This document shows, piece by piece, positions 25,497 through 34,366 of a DNA stretch of 64,000 bases. The DNA lies in NCBI GenBank assembly GCA_963704595.1, contig OY969922.1:4642583-4706582 (forward strand), read 5' to 3'. The notes beneath the pieces were generated by a model. It was not told the DNA's origin, ran no database searches, and saw nothing but the letters and a program-made list of their open reading frames with translations. Source of the DNA: Acuticoccus sp963704595 (GTDB taxonomy: Bacteria > Pseudomonadota > Alphaproteobacteria > Rhizobiales > Amorphaceae). Made by a program: the position numbers and the translations under genes. Each line of letters opens with the position of its first letter. Positions within the stretch are counted from its first letter, which is position 1.

Positions 25497-26878
25497 CCGA
25501 CCGCACATTCTCCCGCCGCGCGGTGCTCGGCGCCGGCGCCGCCCTCGTCTCCACCGCCGCCTGGTCGAAGACCACGCACATGGGCCTGCCGGACGCGCCG
25601 GTCATGGAAAGCGCCGCGACGCAGGCTCCCGTCGCGCCGTCGATCGGGCGCCCGTACAACCCGGTCTGCACCCTCAACGGCTGGTCGCTCCCGTTCCGCA
25701 TGAACGGGAACGTGAAGGAGTTTCACCTCGTCGCCGAACCGGTCGAGCGCGAACTCTCGGACGGCACCATCGCGCATCTCTGGGGCTACAACGGCCAGTC
25801 GCCGGGCCCCACGATCGAGGCGGTGGAGGGCGACCGCGTGCGCATCTTCGTCACCAACCGGCTGCCGGAGCACACGTCCGTCCACTGGCACGGCGTGATC
25901 CTGCCGTGCGGGATGGATGGCGTGACCGGCCTCACCCAGCCCGCGATCCCGGCCGGGAAGACCTTCGTCTACGAGTTCGACCTGACGAAGTCCGGCACGC
26001 ACATGTACCACCCGCACGGCGACGAGATGGTGCAGATGGCGATGGGGATGATGGGCTTCTTCGTCATCCACCCGAAGGACCCGGACTTCATGAAGGTCGA
26101 CCGGGACTACGTGTTCCTTCTCTCCGCCTACGACATCGAGCCCGGCAGCTACATGCCGCGCGTGATGGAGATGACGGACTTCAACCTGTGGACCTTCAAC
26201 AGCCGCATCTTCCCCGGGATTGATCCGCTGGTGGCGGCAAAGGGCGACAGGGTGCGGGTGCGCGTCGGCAACCTCACGATGACCAACCACCCGATCCACA
26301 TGCACGGCTACCACTTCGAGGTGACGGGGACGGACGGCGGCTGGGTGCGTCCCGAAGCGCGCTGGCCTGAGGTGACCATCGACATCCCCGTCGGCGGCAT
26401 GCGCGCCTACGAGTTCGACGCGGTCCACGAGGGCGACTGGGCGCTGCACTGCCACAAGTCGCACCACACGATGAACGCGATGGGCCACGACATTCCGACC
26501 TTCATCGGCGCCGACAAGGGCAGCGTCGCGCGCAAGATCCGCCTCGTTCAGCCCGAATACATGCCGATGGGCTCTACCGGAATGGCGGAGATGGCCGAGA
26601 TGTCGATGCCGATCCCGGACAACACCGAGCCGATGATGGGCGGATGGGGCCCGTTCGGGTCGGTCGAGATGGGCGGCATGTTCACGGTGATGAAGGTCCG
26701 CGAGGGCCTCGCCGCCGACGACTATGCCGACCCCGGCTGGTTCGACCACCCGCCGGGCACCGTCGCCTACGAATGGACCGGCGCCCTCCCAGAAACGGCG
26801 AGCGCCGCAGGCCCGGCCACGGCTGCCCCCGTCAACCACGAACACCACACCCCGCGCGCGGCGAAGCCCCGCGGCTGA
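25493..26878 (+). CDS. Periplasmic multicopper oxidase (copper-detoxifying)
   Basis: A 461-residue enzyme. A Tat signal is at the start (TFSRRAVLGAGAALVSTAAW). All copper-site motifs are visible: HWHGVILP, HMYHPHGDEM, HPIHMHGYHF and the type 1 site WALHCHKSHHTMNAM. A late Met-rich stretch (MAEMAEMSMPIPDNTEPMMG) resembles the Cu(I)-binding segments of CueO and CopA oxidases. It oxidises Cu(I) to the less toxic Cu(II). The start is a TTG overlapping the TolC-gene stop (TTGA), with AAGGAG upstream. A CusF gene follows. Confidence 0.93.
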   Translation: MTDRTFSRRAVLGAGAALVSTAAWSKTTHMGLPDAPVMESAATQAPVAPSIGRPYNPVCTLNGWSLPFRMNGNVKEFHLVAEPVERELSDGTIAHLWGYNGQSPGPTIEAVEGDRVRIFVTNRLPEHTSVHWHGVILPCGMDGVTGLTQPAIPAGKTFVYEFDLTKSGTHMYHPHGDEMVQMAMGMMGFFVIHPKDPDFMKVDRDYVFLLSAYDIEPGSYMPRVMEMTDFNLWTFNSRIFPGIDPLVAAKGDRVRVRVGNLTMTNHPIHMHGYHFEVTGTDGGWVRPEARWPEVTIDIPVGGMRAYEFDAVHEGDWALHCHKSHHTMNAMGHDIPTFIGADKGSVARKIRLVQPEYMPMGSTGMAEMAEMSMPIPDNTEPMMGGWGPFGSVEMGGMFTVMKVREGLAADDYADPGWFDHPPGTVAYEWTGALPETASAAGPATAAPVNHEHHTPRAAKPRG

Positions 26879-26892
26879 AAGAGGAAGACCCC

Positions 26893-27174
26893 ATGATGAA
26901 GACCACCACGTTCGCCGCCCTCGTTGCGGCATTTCTCCTTGTCGCTCCCGAAGCTTACGCCGACGGCACGACCGGCGAGGTCACCAAGGTCGACACGCGC
27001 CGCAACCGCGTTACGGTCAAGCATGGACCGATCGAGAATCTCGACATGCAGGCGATGACCATGGTTTTCGAGGTTTCCGACCCCGCGATGATGGACAAGC
27101 TCACGGTGGGGACGCCGATCGTCTTCACCGCCGACCGGATCAACGGCAAGCTGACGATCACCGAACTCGAATAG
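26893..27174 (+). CDS. CusF-like periplasmic copper-binding protein
   Basis: A 93-residue protein with a signal peptide (MMKTTTFAALVAAFLLVAPE, AYA) and one OB-fold CusF domain. The ligands are present in VTVKHGPIENLDMQAMTMVF: His, then M-T-M. The Trp that caps the metal in E. coli CusF is replaced by Met. It probably carries Cu(I) in the periplasm between CopA, the oxidase and the channel. It follows the oxidase by 14 bases, with GAGGAAG before the ATG. Confidence 0.88.
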   Translation: MMKTTTFAALVAAFLLVAPEAYADGTTGEVTKVDTRRNRVTVKHGPIENLDMQAMTMVFEVSDPAMMDKLTVGTPIVFTADRINGKLTITELE

Positions 27175-27209
27175 CCGGCAGCCAGCGGAAACAACGACCC
27201 GGAGGAACC

Positions 27210-27560
27210 ATGAAGCTCACGACATTCGCCGCCGCTGCGGCGCTCGCCATCGCGCCGGTGGCTGCATCGGCCCACTCGTCCGTAACGTCCGACACGCCGA
27301 AGGAGGGGGAAACCCTTGAGGCGGCGCCTGACGTCGTCCGGCTCAACTTCGGCGACGCGATGCGCATCACCGTCCTCAAGCTGACCGGCCCTGCGGGCGA
27401 GATCCGGCTGTCGCGAACCGACGGCATGAAGCCCGTCACGACGATCGAGGCGACCCCTGACGGCACGATGGCGCCAGGGGCCTACGAGATCGAATGGCGC
27501 GGGATGGGCGAGGACGGCCACGTCATGGAAGGCACGGTCGATTTCACGATCGCGCCGTGA
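27210..27560 (+). CDS. copC: CopC, periplasmic copper-binding protein
   Basis: A 116-residue CopC. The signal peptide ends ASAHSSVTSDTPKEGE, so the mature protein begins with the His that binds Cu(II). The C-terminal EWRGMGEDGHVMEGTVDFTI holds the Asp and His of the Cu(II) site. The Met-rich Cu(I) site of longer CopCs is absent. GGAGG precedes the ATG. Its stop overlaps the GTG of copD. Confidence 0.93.
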   Translation: MKLTTFAAAAALAIAPVAASAHSSVTSDTPKEGETLEAAPDVVRLNFGDAMRITVLKLTGPAGEIRLSRTDGMKPVTTIEATPDGTMAPGAYEIEWRGMGEDGHVMEGTVDFTIAP

Positions 27561-28492
27561 GCGAAATCGACGGCTTCACCGCCTTCGGGATTGTGATCCG
27601 CGCCCTCGGCTATGGCGGGGGCCTGCTCGCGGTCGGCAGCGGCCTCTTTCTCGCCGCCTACGCCGGGCGCCGGTTCGAGCACAGCGAGCCTGAGGCGATC
27701 CGCCGGACCATGCGTCAGACCGCATGGCTCGGCGGCGTCGCGGCAATCCTGGCAGCCGCCGCCACGTGCGGCGGTGTGGGCATACGGGCCGGCCGCCTCT
27801 CGGGCCTCGACCTTGCGGGAATGACCGACCCGGTCATGCTGGGGATCGTTCTCGAAGGCCCGGCCGGGATGGCCGTCGCCTGGCGTCTCTCGGCCCTTGC
27901 CGCCGCAGTCGCCGCGCTCGCCATCTTCCGCACGCCGGCGGGCCGTGCGCTCGCCCTCCTCGCTGCTGCGGCCTACGCGTTCTCGTACACGTTCGCCGGC
28001 CATGCGACCGAGGGTCCACGCTGGCTGGTGCCGGCCGCCCTGACCATCCACCTCATCGCCGCCGCATTCTGGATCGGATCGTTCGTGCCCCTCGCGTTGA
28101 TGACCCGCCGGGCGGCAACCGCGGACGCAGCCGCCCTGCTCCACGCGTTCGGACGCTCCGCCGTATTCGTGGTCGCCGCCCTCATCGCGGCAGGCACAGT
28201 GTTCGCCGCCGTTCTCGTACAAACGCCGGCTGGCTTGTTCGGAAGCCCCTACGGGCTGATCCTGCTCGCAAAGCTTCTCGTCGTCGCGCTTCTTCTCGCG
28301 CTCGCAGGAGCCAACAAGCTCCTGCTGGTGCCGAACTTTGCCAAGGACCCTGACCGCGCCGGCAGTCACCTCCGCCGCTCGATCGCTCTCGAAGCCGTCG
28401 CAGCAGCCACCATCCTGCTCCTGACCGCGATCCTTACCTCATCGGCGACCCCGCCAGTCCGGGCGGTCGCGGAGACATCCGCCTCGCAGTAG
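27557..28492 (+). CDS. copD: CopD, copper-resistance membrane protein
   Basis: A 311-residue inner-membrane protein with about eight membrane segments. FAGHATEGPRWLVPAALTIH and LIAAAFWIGSFVPLALM are the characteristic CopD stretches, with His residues proposed to pass copper. The start is the GTG at 27557, which overlaps the copC stop (GTGA). It works with CopC in copper transfer across the inner membrane. It is the last gene of the rightward copper operon that starts near 23.8 kb. Confidence 0.9.
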   Translation: MSEIDGFTAFGIVIRALGYGGGLLAVGSGLFLAAYAGRRFEHSEPEAIRRTMRQTAWLGGVAAILAAAATCGGVGIRAGRLSGLDLAGMTDPVMLGIVLEGPAGMAVAWRLSALAAAVAALAIFRTPAGRALALLAAAAYAFSYTFAGHATEGPRWLVPAALTIHLIAAAFWIGSFVPLALMTRRAATADAAALLHAFGRSAVFVVAALIAAGTVFAAVLVQTPAGLFGSPYGLILLAKLLVVALLLALAGANKLLLVPNFAKDPDRAGSHLRRSIALEAVAAATILLLTAILTSSATPPVRAVAETSASQ

Positions 28493-28639
28493 CACCGCTT
28501 CGCGCCGCTAGGGTCGGCCTGGGCAGTGGGGTTGAACGGGTCGCCCGCCTCCTGCGCCAACAAGGGCGCTGAAGAAAGGCTGAGGATTACCGCGAGTCGC
28601 ATCTCGTTGTTCCGTCACTGTGTGTTCTGCAATCCGAGA

Positions 28640-28969
28640 TCAGTCCCGGCGGTGCATCACCATCCCGCCGTGGTAGAGGACGTCGTCGACGAACTCGCCG
28701 TCCGCGGTGAAGCCGGTGTCGTCCCAGTATTCGATGTGGTCACCGGTCACCTCGTAGCGGCCCTGGTAGGCCAGCTCGTTGTTCCCGCGCGCCTCGACGT
28801 AGCGGCCGTTCGGCAGCAGGCGCTGGCGGATGCGGCCATCGCCGGTCACCCAGAGGCCGACATAGGGGTGCCCGGCCTCGTTCTCGGTCGTCGTCATCGG
28901 AGCCGTCTCCTCGTTGGCCATTGCGACTGCGGAAGCGCCGATCAGCACGGCGATCATGAGCCCGCGCAT
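28640..28969 (-). CDS. Atu4866-family exported protein
   Basis: A 109-residue protein with a signal peptide (MRGLMIAVLIGASAVAMANE). The mature part reads PYVGLWVTGDGRIRQRLLPN, then YQGRYEVTGDHIEYWDDTGF, the pattern of the Agrobacterium Atu4866 domain family, a small beta-barrel whose job is unknown. Its ATG shares a base with the stop of the upstream SDR gene (TGATG). Atu4866 proteins are often next to dehydrogenases and LysR genes, as here. Confidence 0.85.
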   Translation of the reverse strand: MRGLMIAVLIGASAVAMANEETAPMTTTENEAGHPYVGLWVTGDGRIRQRLLPNGRYVEARGNNELAYQGRYEVTGDHIEYWDDTGFTADGEFVDDVLYHGGMVMHRRD

Positions 28970-29697
28970 CAGTGCGCCGCCCGGGTCGGGCGCACGACGA
29001 TTTCGTTGACGTCGACGTCCTCGGGTTGCTCGATCACGAACCGCACAGCCCGCGCGATCGCCTCCGGCTTGAGCGCGATGGCGCGATAGGTGCGCATCGC
29101 TTCCGCGGCACCCGGGTCGGTGATGGTGTCCGCGAGCTCGCTCTCGACCACGCCCGGGTGGACGCACGTCACGCGGATCGCGTCGTTCTCCTGCCGCAGA
29201 CCGTCGGAGATGGCGCGGACGGCGAACTTGGTGGCGCAGTAGACCGCGGCCGTCGGCGACACGGTGAGCGCCCCGACCGAGGCGATGTTGACGACGTGAC
29301 CGGAGCCGCGCGCCGTCATCTCAGGCAACACCGCGGCGATCCCGTTGAGGACGCCCTTGATGTTGACGTCCACCATCCTGTCCCACTCGTCGACCTTGAG
29401 GGCCGCGAGCGGTGAAAGCGGCATGACGCCCGCGTTGTTGACGATCACGTCGACCCGCCCCCACTCGGCGCGGGCCGCCTCGGCAAAGTCGCCGACGTCC
29501 TGCCGGTCGGTCACGTCGAGCGCACGCGCTTTCGCATTGCCCCCGGCTGCACGGATCTCGTCCGCCAGCTGCTCGAGGCGGTCCACCCGCCGGGCGCCAA
29601 GCATGACGTTGGCCCCGGCGGCGGCGAGTTCGCGCGCGATCGCCTCACCAATGCCGCTCGAAGCGCCGGTGACGAGGACTGTTTTGTCGAGACTCAT
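28969..29697 (-). CDS. Short-chain dehydrogenase/reductase (SDR)
   Basis: A 242-residue classical SDR. The cofactor motif is VLVTGASSGIGEAIARELAA at the start; VDVIVNNAGVMPLSPLAAL follows, then the catalytic Ser in NIASVGALTVS and YCATKF with Tyr and Lys. The Arg-rich segment after the second strand suggests NADP(H). It reduces or oxidises an alcohol/carbonyl of unknown identity. It is divergent from a LysR regulator that probably controls it. Confidence 0.92.
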   Translation of the reverse strand: MSLDKTVLVTGASSGIGEAIARELAAAGANVMLGARRVDRLEQLADEIRAAGGNAKARALDVTDRQDVGDFAEAARAEWGRVDVIVNNAGVMPLSPLAALKVDEWDRMVDVNIKGVLNGIAAVLPEMTARGSGHVVNIASVGALTVSPTAAVYCATKFAVRAISDGLRQENDAIRVTCVHPGVVESELADTITDPGAAEAMRTYRAIALKPEAIARAVRFVIEQPEDVDVNEIVVRPTRAAH

Positions 29698-29812
29698 CTG
29701 TCCTGTTCCCTCTGCTGTCGGCAGGTACGCTGCCGTTGCCTGGTAGATGAGGTGCAGGCATTGGTGTCAGAAGGCGCCTTATGCTAACCGCCGCGTCAAC
29801 GAAAGCTAACCA

Positions 29813-30715
29813 ATGGATCTCAACGGGCTTGGCGTGTTCACCGCTGTCGCGGAGACGGGTGGCTTCCGCTCCGCGGCCGACCGGCTCGGCGTGACGCGCT
29901 CCGCGGTCAGCCAGGGCATCCGGCGCCTGGAAGAGCGGATGGGGGTCGCACTGGTGCGCAGGACCACCCGCAGCGTGAGCCTGACCGAGGAGGGCGAGCG
30001 GCTTTACGAGAGTATCGCGCCGGCACTGGCCGATATCGTCGCGGCGGTGCAAACCAGCATCGACCAGCCGCGCAGGCCGAGCGGCGTGCTGCGCCTCGCC
30101 GTATCCTCGATTGCGGAGAGCGTCCTCTCCGGCCCGCTGCTTGCGAGCTTCGCCGACGCCTATCCGGCTGTGCGGATCGATGTGTTCGTCACCGACGACG
30201 AGTTCGACATCGTTGCTGCCGGCTACGACGCCGGTGTGCGCCTCGGCGAGGTCATCGAGGCCGACATGATCGCGGTCCCGGTGTCCGGTGACCAGCGCGA
30301 GATGGCGGTCTGCGCACCGTCCTACCTCGCCCGCTTCGGCGCGCCGGAGCATCCGCGCGACCTCGTCCATCACCGCTGCATCGGCTGGCGGCCGCGGCCG
30401 GACCTTCCGCCCTACCGCTGGGAGTTCAGCGAGGACGGCCGCGACTTCGACGTGGCCGTCGATCCGGAGATCACCACCAACGACCTTCGCCTGATGATCC
30501 GCCTCGCGTGCGCCGGCGCCGGCATCACCTTCGCGGTGGTCGACACGTTGAGGCCTTTCGTGGAGCGCGGCGAGCTCGTCCCGGTCCTCGAAAACTACTG
30601 TCCCCCCTACGCGGGCTTTCATCTCTACTATCCGAACCGGCGCAACCTTGCGCCGAAGCTCCGTGCGCTCATCGACCATGTCCGCTCCTGTCGTCGCTCC
30701 CAGGCGGACGACTGA
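29813..30715 (+). CDS. LysR-family transcriptional regulator, divergent from the SDR gene
   Basis: A 300-residue LysR protein. The helix-turn-helix is LNGLGVFTAVAETGGFRSAA, then DRLGVTRSAVSQGIRRLEER. The effector domain begins near residue 90 (GVLRLAVSSIAESVLSGPLL). It belongs to the group whose genes are divergent from the dehydrogenase they control. Upstream there is a direct repeat GCTAACC at 29783 and 29805, directly before its own ATG, a possible binding element. Confidence 0.92.
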   Translation: MDLNGLGVFTAVAETGGFRSAADRLGVTRSAVSQGIRRLEERMGVALVRRTTRSVSLTEEGERLYESIAPALADIVAAVQTSIDQPRRPSGVLRLAVSSIAESVLSGPLLASFADAYPAVRIDVFVTDDEFDIVAAGYDAGVRLGEVIEADMIAVPVSGDQREMAVCAPSYLARFGAPEHPRDLVHHRCIGWRPRPDLPPYRWEFSEDGRDFDVAVDPEITTNDLRLMIRLACAGAGITFAVVDTLRPFVERGELVPVLENYCPPYAGFHLYYPNRRNLAPKLRALIDHVRSCRRSQADD

Positions 30716-30724
30716 CCGGCAGGC

Positions 30725-31399
30725 TCAGCCCACGGCTCCCGCTACATTCGGCAGCACGACCACCCGCGTGCCGACCGGAACGCGCGCGTAAAGATCGATG
30801 ATGTCCTGATTGAAGAGCCGGACGCAGCCCGAGGACACCATTGTGCCGATCGATCGAGGCTCCGTGGTGCCGTGCAGCCGGTAAAGTGTGTCGCGGCCGT
30901 CGCGGTAGAGGTACAGCGCGCGCGGTCCGAGCGGATTTCCCGGCCCGCCGGGAAGTCCGTCGGCATATTGGGCATAGCGCTCCGGCTCACGGGCGATCAT
31001 GGCGGGGGTCGGCGTCCACCGCGGCCACTCGGCCTTGCGGTCGATCGTCGCCTCGCCCTCGAAGTTGAACGCCTCCTGCTTGCCGACGCCGATGCCGTAG
31101 CGGAGCGCGCGGCCGCCCGCGAGCACCAGATACGCATGGCGCGCCCCGAGATCGACGACGATCGTGCCGGGAGCCTCGCCGGTCGGGTCGCTCACCTCCT
31201 GGCGCAGAAAGCGGGGATCCACCTGCCGCACGTCGACGGCAGGAATCGGAAACGGTTCGGTCTCGATGGCGGCGTACTCCGCGGCGTATCGGAGCTGTAG
31301 GCGCTGCATCTGCTGCGCGGCGAGGTCGTCTTCACTCGTGACGCAGGCGGCCAGAGCGAACGGGGTGGTGAGGACGAAGGCCCGTCGGTTGAAGTTCAT
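30725..31399 (-). CDS. L,D-transpeptidase (YkuD family) lipoprotein
   Basis: A 224-residue cell-wall enzyme. The N-terminus MNFNRRAFVLTTPFALAACV has twin Arg and a lipobox (LAAC). The catalytic domain begins near TIVVDLGARHAYLVLAGGRA and carries LYRLHGTTEPRSIG and MVSSGCVRLFNQD, with the active-site His and Cys. It makes 3-3 cross-links in peptidoglycan or attaches outer-membrane proteins to it. It is convergent with the LysR gene at 29813, with only 9 bases between. Confidence 0.92.
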   Translation of the reverse strand: MNFNRRAFVLTTPFALAACVTSEDDLAAQQMQRLQLRYAAEYAAIETEPFPIPAVDVRQVDPRFLRQEVSDPTGEAPGTIVVDLGARHAYLVLAGGRALRYGIGVGKQEAFNFEGEATIDRKAEWPRWTPTPAMIAREPERYAQYADGLPGGPGNPLGPRALYLYRDGRDTLYRLHGTTEPRSIGTMVSSGCVRLFNQDIIDLYARVPVGTRVVVLPNVAGAVG

Positions 31400-31455
31400 C
31401 GGTGTGCTCCACTTGTGGCGCCCAAATGCGTGGAGAGACAGCTCGATGTCTATGA

Positions 31456-31480
31456 GCTATAGACCACTACAGCCTATAGC
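31456..31480. promoter_or_regulatory. LysR-type binding palindrome
   Basis: GCTATAG (31456-31462) and CTATAGC (31474-31480) form a perfect inverted repeat with an 11-base spacer. The T-N11-A geometry is that of a LysR site. It ends 12 bases before the ATG of the LysR gene at 31493, so this regulator probably controls its own expression and perhaps the divergent L,D-transpeptidase gene. Confidence 0.6.
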
Positions 31481-31492
31481 CAGGAGTTATGA

Positions 31493-32452
31493 ATGGACCT
31501 CGCCCTCGCGCTCCGCGCTTTCGTGCGAACCGTCGAACGAGGCTCGGTCAGCGCTGCCGCGCGGGACCTCTCAGTGTCTCAGCCGGGGGTCAGCAAGCAT
31601 CTGCGCAATCTCGAAGAGCATGTCGGGGCACGGCTCCTGGAGCGCTCGACCCGGGTCGTGCGGCCGACCCCGCTCGGCCAGACCCTCTACGAGGCGAGCC
31701 GGCAAGGCCTTGCGACCATCGACGCCGCGCTCGAAGGCGTACGTCGAGACATGGGGGCCGTGGAAGGGTTGCTGCGGGTCCACGCGCCGACCTGCATCGG
31801 CGCGAAGCAACTCTACCCGCTCGTGCTCGACTTCCAGGAGCGCTATCCGGCCGTGACCGTCGATCTGGCACTGGAGAACCGCACGGTCGATCTCGTCTAC
31901 GAGAACTTCGACCTCGCGCTTCGCCTCGGAAGGCCTGAGGACCAGGGCCTGATCATCCGCCAGATCGGCATCGTTCGGCGCATCCTCGTCGCCACCCCCG
32001 CGCTGCTTTCGCGGATCGGTCCCGTCGACACGCTCGAACAGCTTGCGGAGGCTCCGGTCGTGAGCATGCTGTCGACGGCGCCGCTCGACACCCTGACGCT
32101 GTATCGAGGCGGCAAGACATGCGAGGCGCGGATAAGGCCCATCCTGCGCAGCAACAATCCCGATGTCGTCGTGCGGACACTGATCGCGGGGCGCGGGGTC
32201 GGTCCGGTGCAACCGCTCCTCGTCCCCGACGAACTCGCCGACGGCAGGCTCGTCCGGATCCTGCCGGAGTACGAACTGCACTCCTCCGAAGCCTTCTTCG
32301 CCTACCCCTCGGTCCGCTTCATGCGCCCCGTCGTCCGCGCCTTCACGGATTTCGCCATAGCACGGCTGCGCAAAGTCTCTGGGATCGGCGGCACGTTTGC
32401 GCCAGTCCAGGCCCCCGGCGTCGCCTCGCCGCGCGCACTGCGTGAGGCGTAG
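31493..32452 (+). CDS. LysR-family transcriptional regulator
   Basis: A 319-residue LysR protein. The helix-turn-helix is LALRAFVRTVERGSVSAAAR, then LSVSQPGVSKHLRNLEEHVG. The effector domain follows from about residue 90 (GLLRVHAPTCIGAKQLYPLV). CAGGAG lies 6 bases before the ATG. It is not closely similar to the other LysR in the window. It precedes the acetolactate-synthase-like gene by 114 bases on the same strand, with a small GGCACC/GGTGCC hairpin in the gap (32473-32489). Confidence 0.92.
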   Translation: MDLALALRAFVRTVERGSVSAAARDLSVSQPGVSKHLRNLEEHVGARLLERSTRVVRPTPLGQTLYEASRQGLATIDAALEGVRRDMGAVEGLLRVHAPTCIGAKQLYPLVLDFQERYPAVTVDLALENRTVDLVYENFDLALRLGRPEDQGLIIRQIGIVRRILVATPALLSRIGPVDTLEQLAEAPVVSMLSTAPLDTLTLYRGGKTCEARIRPILRSNNPDVVVRTLIAGRGVGPVQPLLVPDELADGRLVRILPEYELHSSEAFFAYPSVRFMRPVVRAFTDFAIARLRKVSGIGGTFAPVQAPGVASPRALREA

Positions 32453-32566
32453 GTAGCGGCCGGGCACCCGAAGGCACCGTGAGGGTGCCGGCCGGTGTTG
32501 CCGTGGCGGCCCGTTACCGCGCATGACCGTGGTCGGCTCGGGGATTGTCCCGCAGGAGGTGAGAAC

Positions 32567-34222
32567 ATGACCAAGGGATCCGACCTGTTTGTCGCGGCGC
32601 TGGAGAACGAGGGCGTCACGCGCATCTTCGGCGTCCCGGGCGAGGAAAACCTCGATCTCCTGGAATCGCTGCGGACCTCGAGGATCGAACTCGTCCTGAC
32701 GCGTCACGAGCAGGCGGCTGCCTTCATGGCGGCGACGTACGGACGGCTCACGGGGCGGCCCGGCGTCTGCCTCGCGACCCTCGGCCCCGGCGCGCTCAAC
32801 TTCTCCACCGGGGCCGCCTATGCGCACCTCGGCGCCATGCCGATGATCCTCATCACGGGTCAGAAGGCGGTGATGAGCGCCAAGCAGGCCCGGTTCCAGA
32901 TCGTCGACATCGTGGCCTCGATGAGGCCGCTCACCAAGATGACGCGCCAGATCGTCAGCCCGTCGGCCATCCCGTCGCTGGTGCGGGACGCCTTCCGCGT
33001 CGCGACGGAGGAGCGGCCGGGGCCGGTTCACCTCGAACTGCCCGAGGACGTCGCCGGCGCCGAGGTGGACGACGCCTCGCCTGTTCCCGTCCATCCGGTC
33101 GAACGTCCCGTCGCGTCGGCCGCCGCGCTGGGCCGTGCGGCCGATTACATCCTCGCGGCCGAGCGGCCGCTCGTGATGATCGGCGCAGGGGGCAACCGGC
33201 CCTCCCTCGTCGAGCCGCTTTCGGCGTTCGTCGCGCGCGCCGGACTGCCCTTCTTCAATACGCAGATGGGCAAGGGCGCCGTCCACGGCGGCTCGAACCT
33301 CTACATGGGCACCGCGGCGCTCTCCGAAGGCGACTATGTGCATGAGGCCGTGGAGCGCGCCGATCTCATCATCGCCATCGGCCACGACACGGTCGAGAAG
33401 CCGCCCTTCCTGATGCGCAGCGCCGGTGGGCCAAAGGTCATCCATGTCGGCTACCAGTCCGCGACGGTCGAACAGGTCTACCACCCGGACGTGGAGCTGA
33501 TCGGCGACATCGCCGCCTCCGTCGAAGGGCTCGGCGCGCGGCTTGCGGGGCGGCTTGCGGTAGACCCGGGAATGCTCGAGCTCCGCCAGCGGATCCTCGC
33601 CCGGCTCAACGAGCGGGCCGAAGAGGATCGCTTCCCGGTGACGCCCCAGCGCCTCGTGCATGACGTCCGCGCCGTCATGCCGGACGACGGGATCGTGTGC
33701 CTCGACAACGGCATGTACAAGATCTGGTTCGCGCGAAACTACCGCACCCACGTCGCCAACACGCTCCTCCTCGACAACGCCCTCGCCACGATGGGAGCGG
33801 GCCTGCCCTCCGCGATGATGGCGGCGATCCTTCATCCGGATCGCCGCGTCATGGCGGTCTGCGGAGATGGCGGCTTCATGATGAACTCGCAGGAGATGGA
33901 AACGGCGGTGCGGCTCGGGCTCAACCTCGTCGTGCTCGTCCTCAACGACAGCGCCTACGGGATGATCCGCTGGAAGCAGGCGGTCGACGGCTTCCCGGAT
34001 TACGGCATGCAGTTCAACAACCCGGATTTCGTGCGCTATGCCGAGGCCTACGGGGCGAAGGGCTCGCGTGTCGGCGCGGTCCAGGATCTCGTGCCGACCC
34101 TCGAAGCTGCTTTCCGGGGCGGCGGCGTCCATCTGGTCGAGGTGCCGATCGACTATTCCGAGAACACGCGCGTGCTGGTCGACGAGCTGCGCAACCGAAC
34201 GCCGGACGTGGACTGCGCATGA
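32567..34222 (+). CDS. Acetolactate-synthase-like thiamine-diphosphate enzyme
   Basis: A 551-residue ThDP enzyme. The start GVTRIFGVPGEENLDLLESL and the catalytic Glu in LTRHEQAAAFMAATYGRLTG (Glu-48) are canonical. The ThDP-binding motif is CGDGGFMMNSQEMETAVRLG, then LVLNDSAYGMIRWKQ. This matches acetolactate synthase large subunits that work alone (catabolic, AlsS-like), as no small-subunit gene is near. It would join two pyruvates to give acetolactate. AGGAGG precedes the ATG. Another 2-oxoacid-decarboxylating role is possible. Confidence 0.85.
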   Translation: MTKGSDLFVAALENEGVTRIFGVPGEENLDLLESLRTSRIELVLTRHEQAAAFMAATYGRLTGRPGVCLATLGPGALNFSTGAAYAHLGAMPMILITGQKAVMSAKQARFQIVDIVASMRPLTKMTRQIVSPSAIPSLVRDAFRVATEERPGPVHLELPEDVAGAEVDDASPVPVHPVERPVASAAALGRAADYILAAERPLVMIGAGGNRPSLVEPLSAFVARAGLPFFNTQMGKGAVHGGSNLYMGTAALSEGDYVHEAVERADLIIAIGHDTVEKPPFLMRSAGGPKVIHVGYQSATVEQVYHPDVELIGDIAASVEGLGARLAGRLAVDPGMLELRQRILARLNERAEEDRFPVTPQRLVHDVRAVMPDDGIVCLDNGMYKIWFARNYRTHVANTLLLDNALATMGAGLPSAMMAAILHPDRRVMAVCGDGGFMMNSQEMETAVRLGLNLVVLVLNDSAYGMIRWKQAVDGFPDYGMQFNNPDFVRYAEAYGAKGSRVGAVQDLVPTLEAAFRGGGVHLVEVPIDYSENTRVLVDELRNRTPDVDCA

Positions 34223-34366
34223 GCGCGTTGGTTGGAGCCGTGGTTGACCCGCGAGAAAACGTTTGATGCCTGAGGTGGCGCAGGCGTTCGACGGCGCTCC
34301 TATTGCGGCGATTATCTGCAGGTCGCCTCCGCAAGCCTTGCCCAGTCACGCGCTTCCCGTAACCGA

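Noticed and set aside
28366..28602. A 78-codon minus-strand gene
   Set aside because: About half of it is antisense to copD and no clear ribosome-binding site is present; kept only as a possible remnant among the findings.
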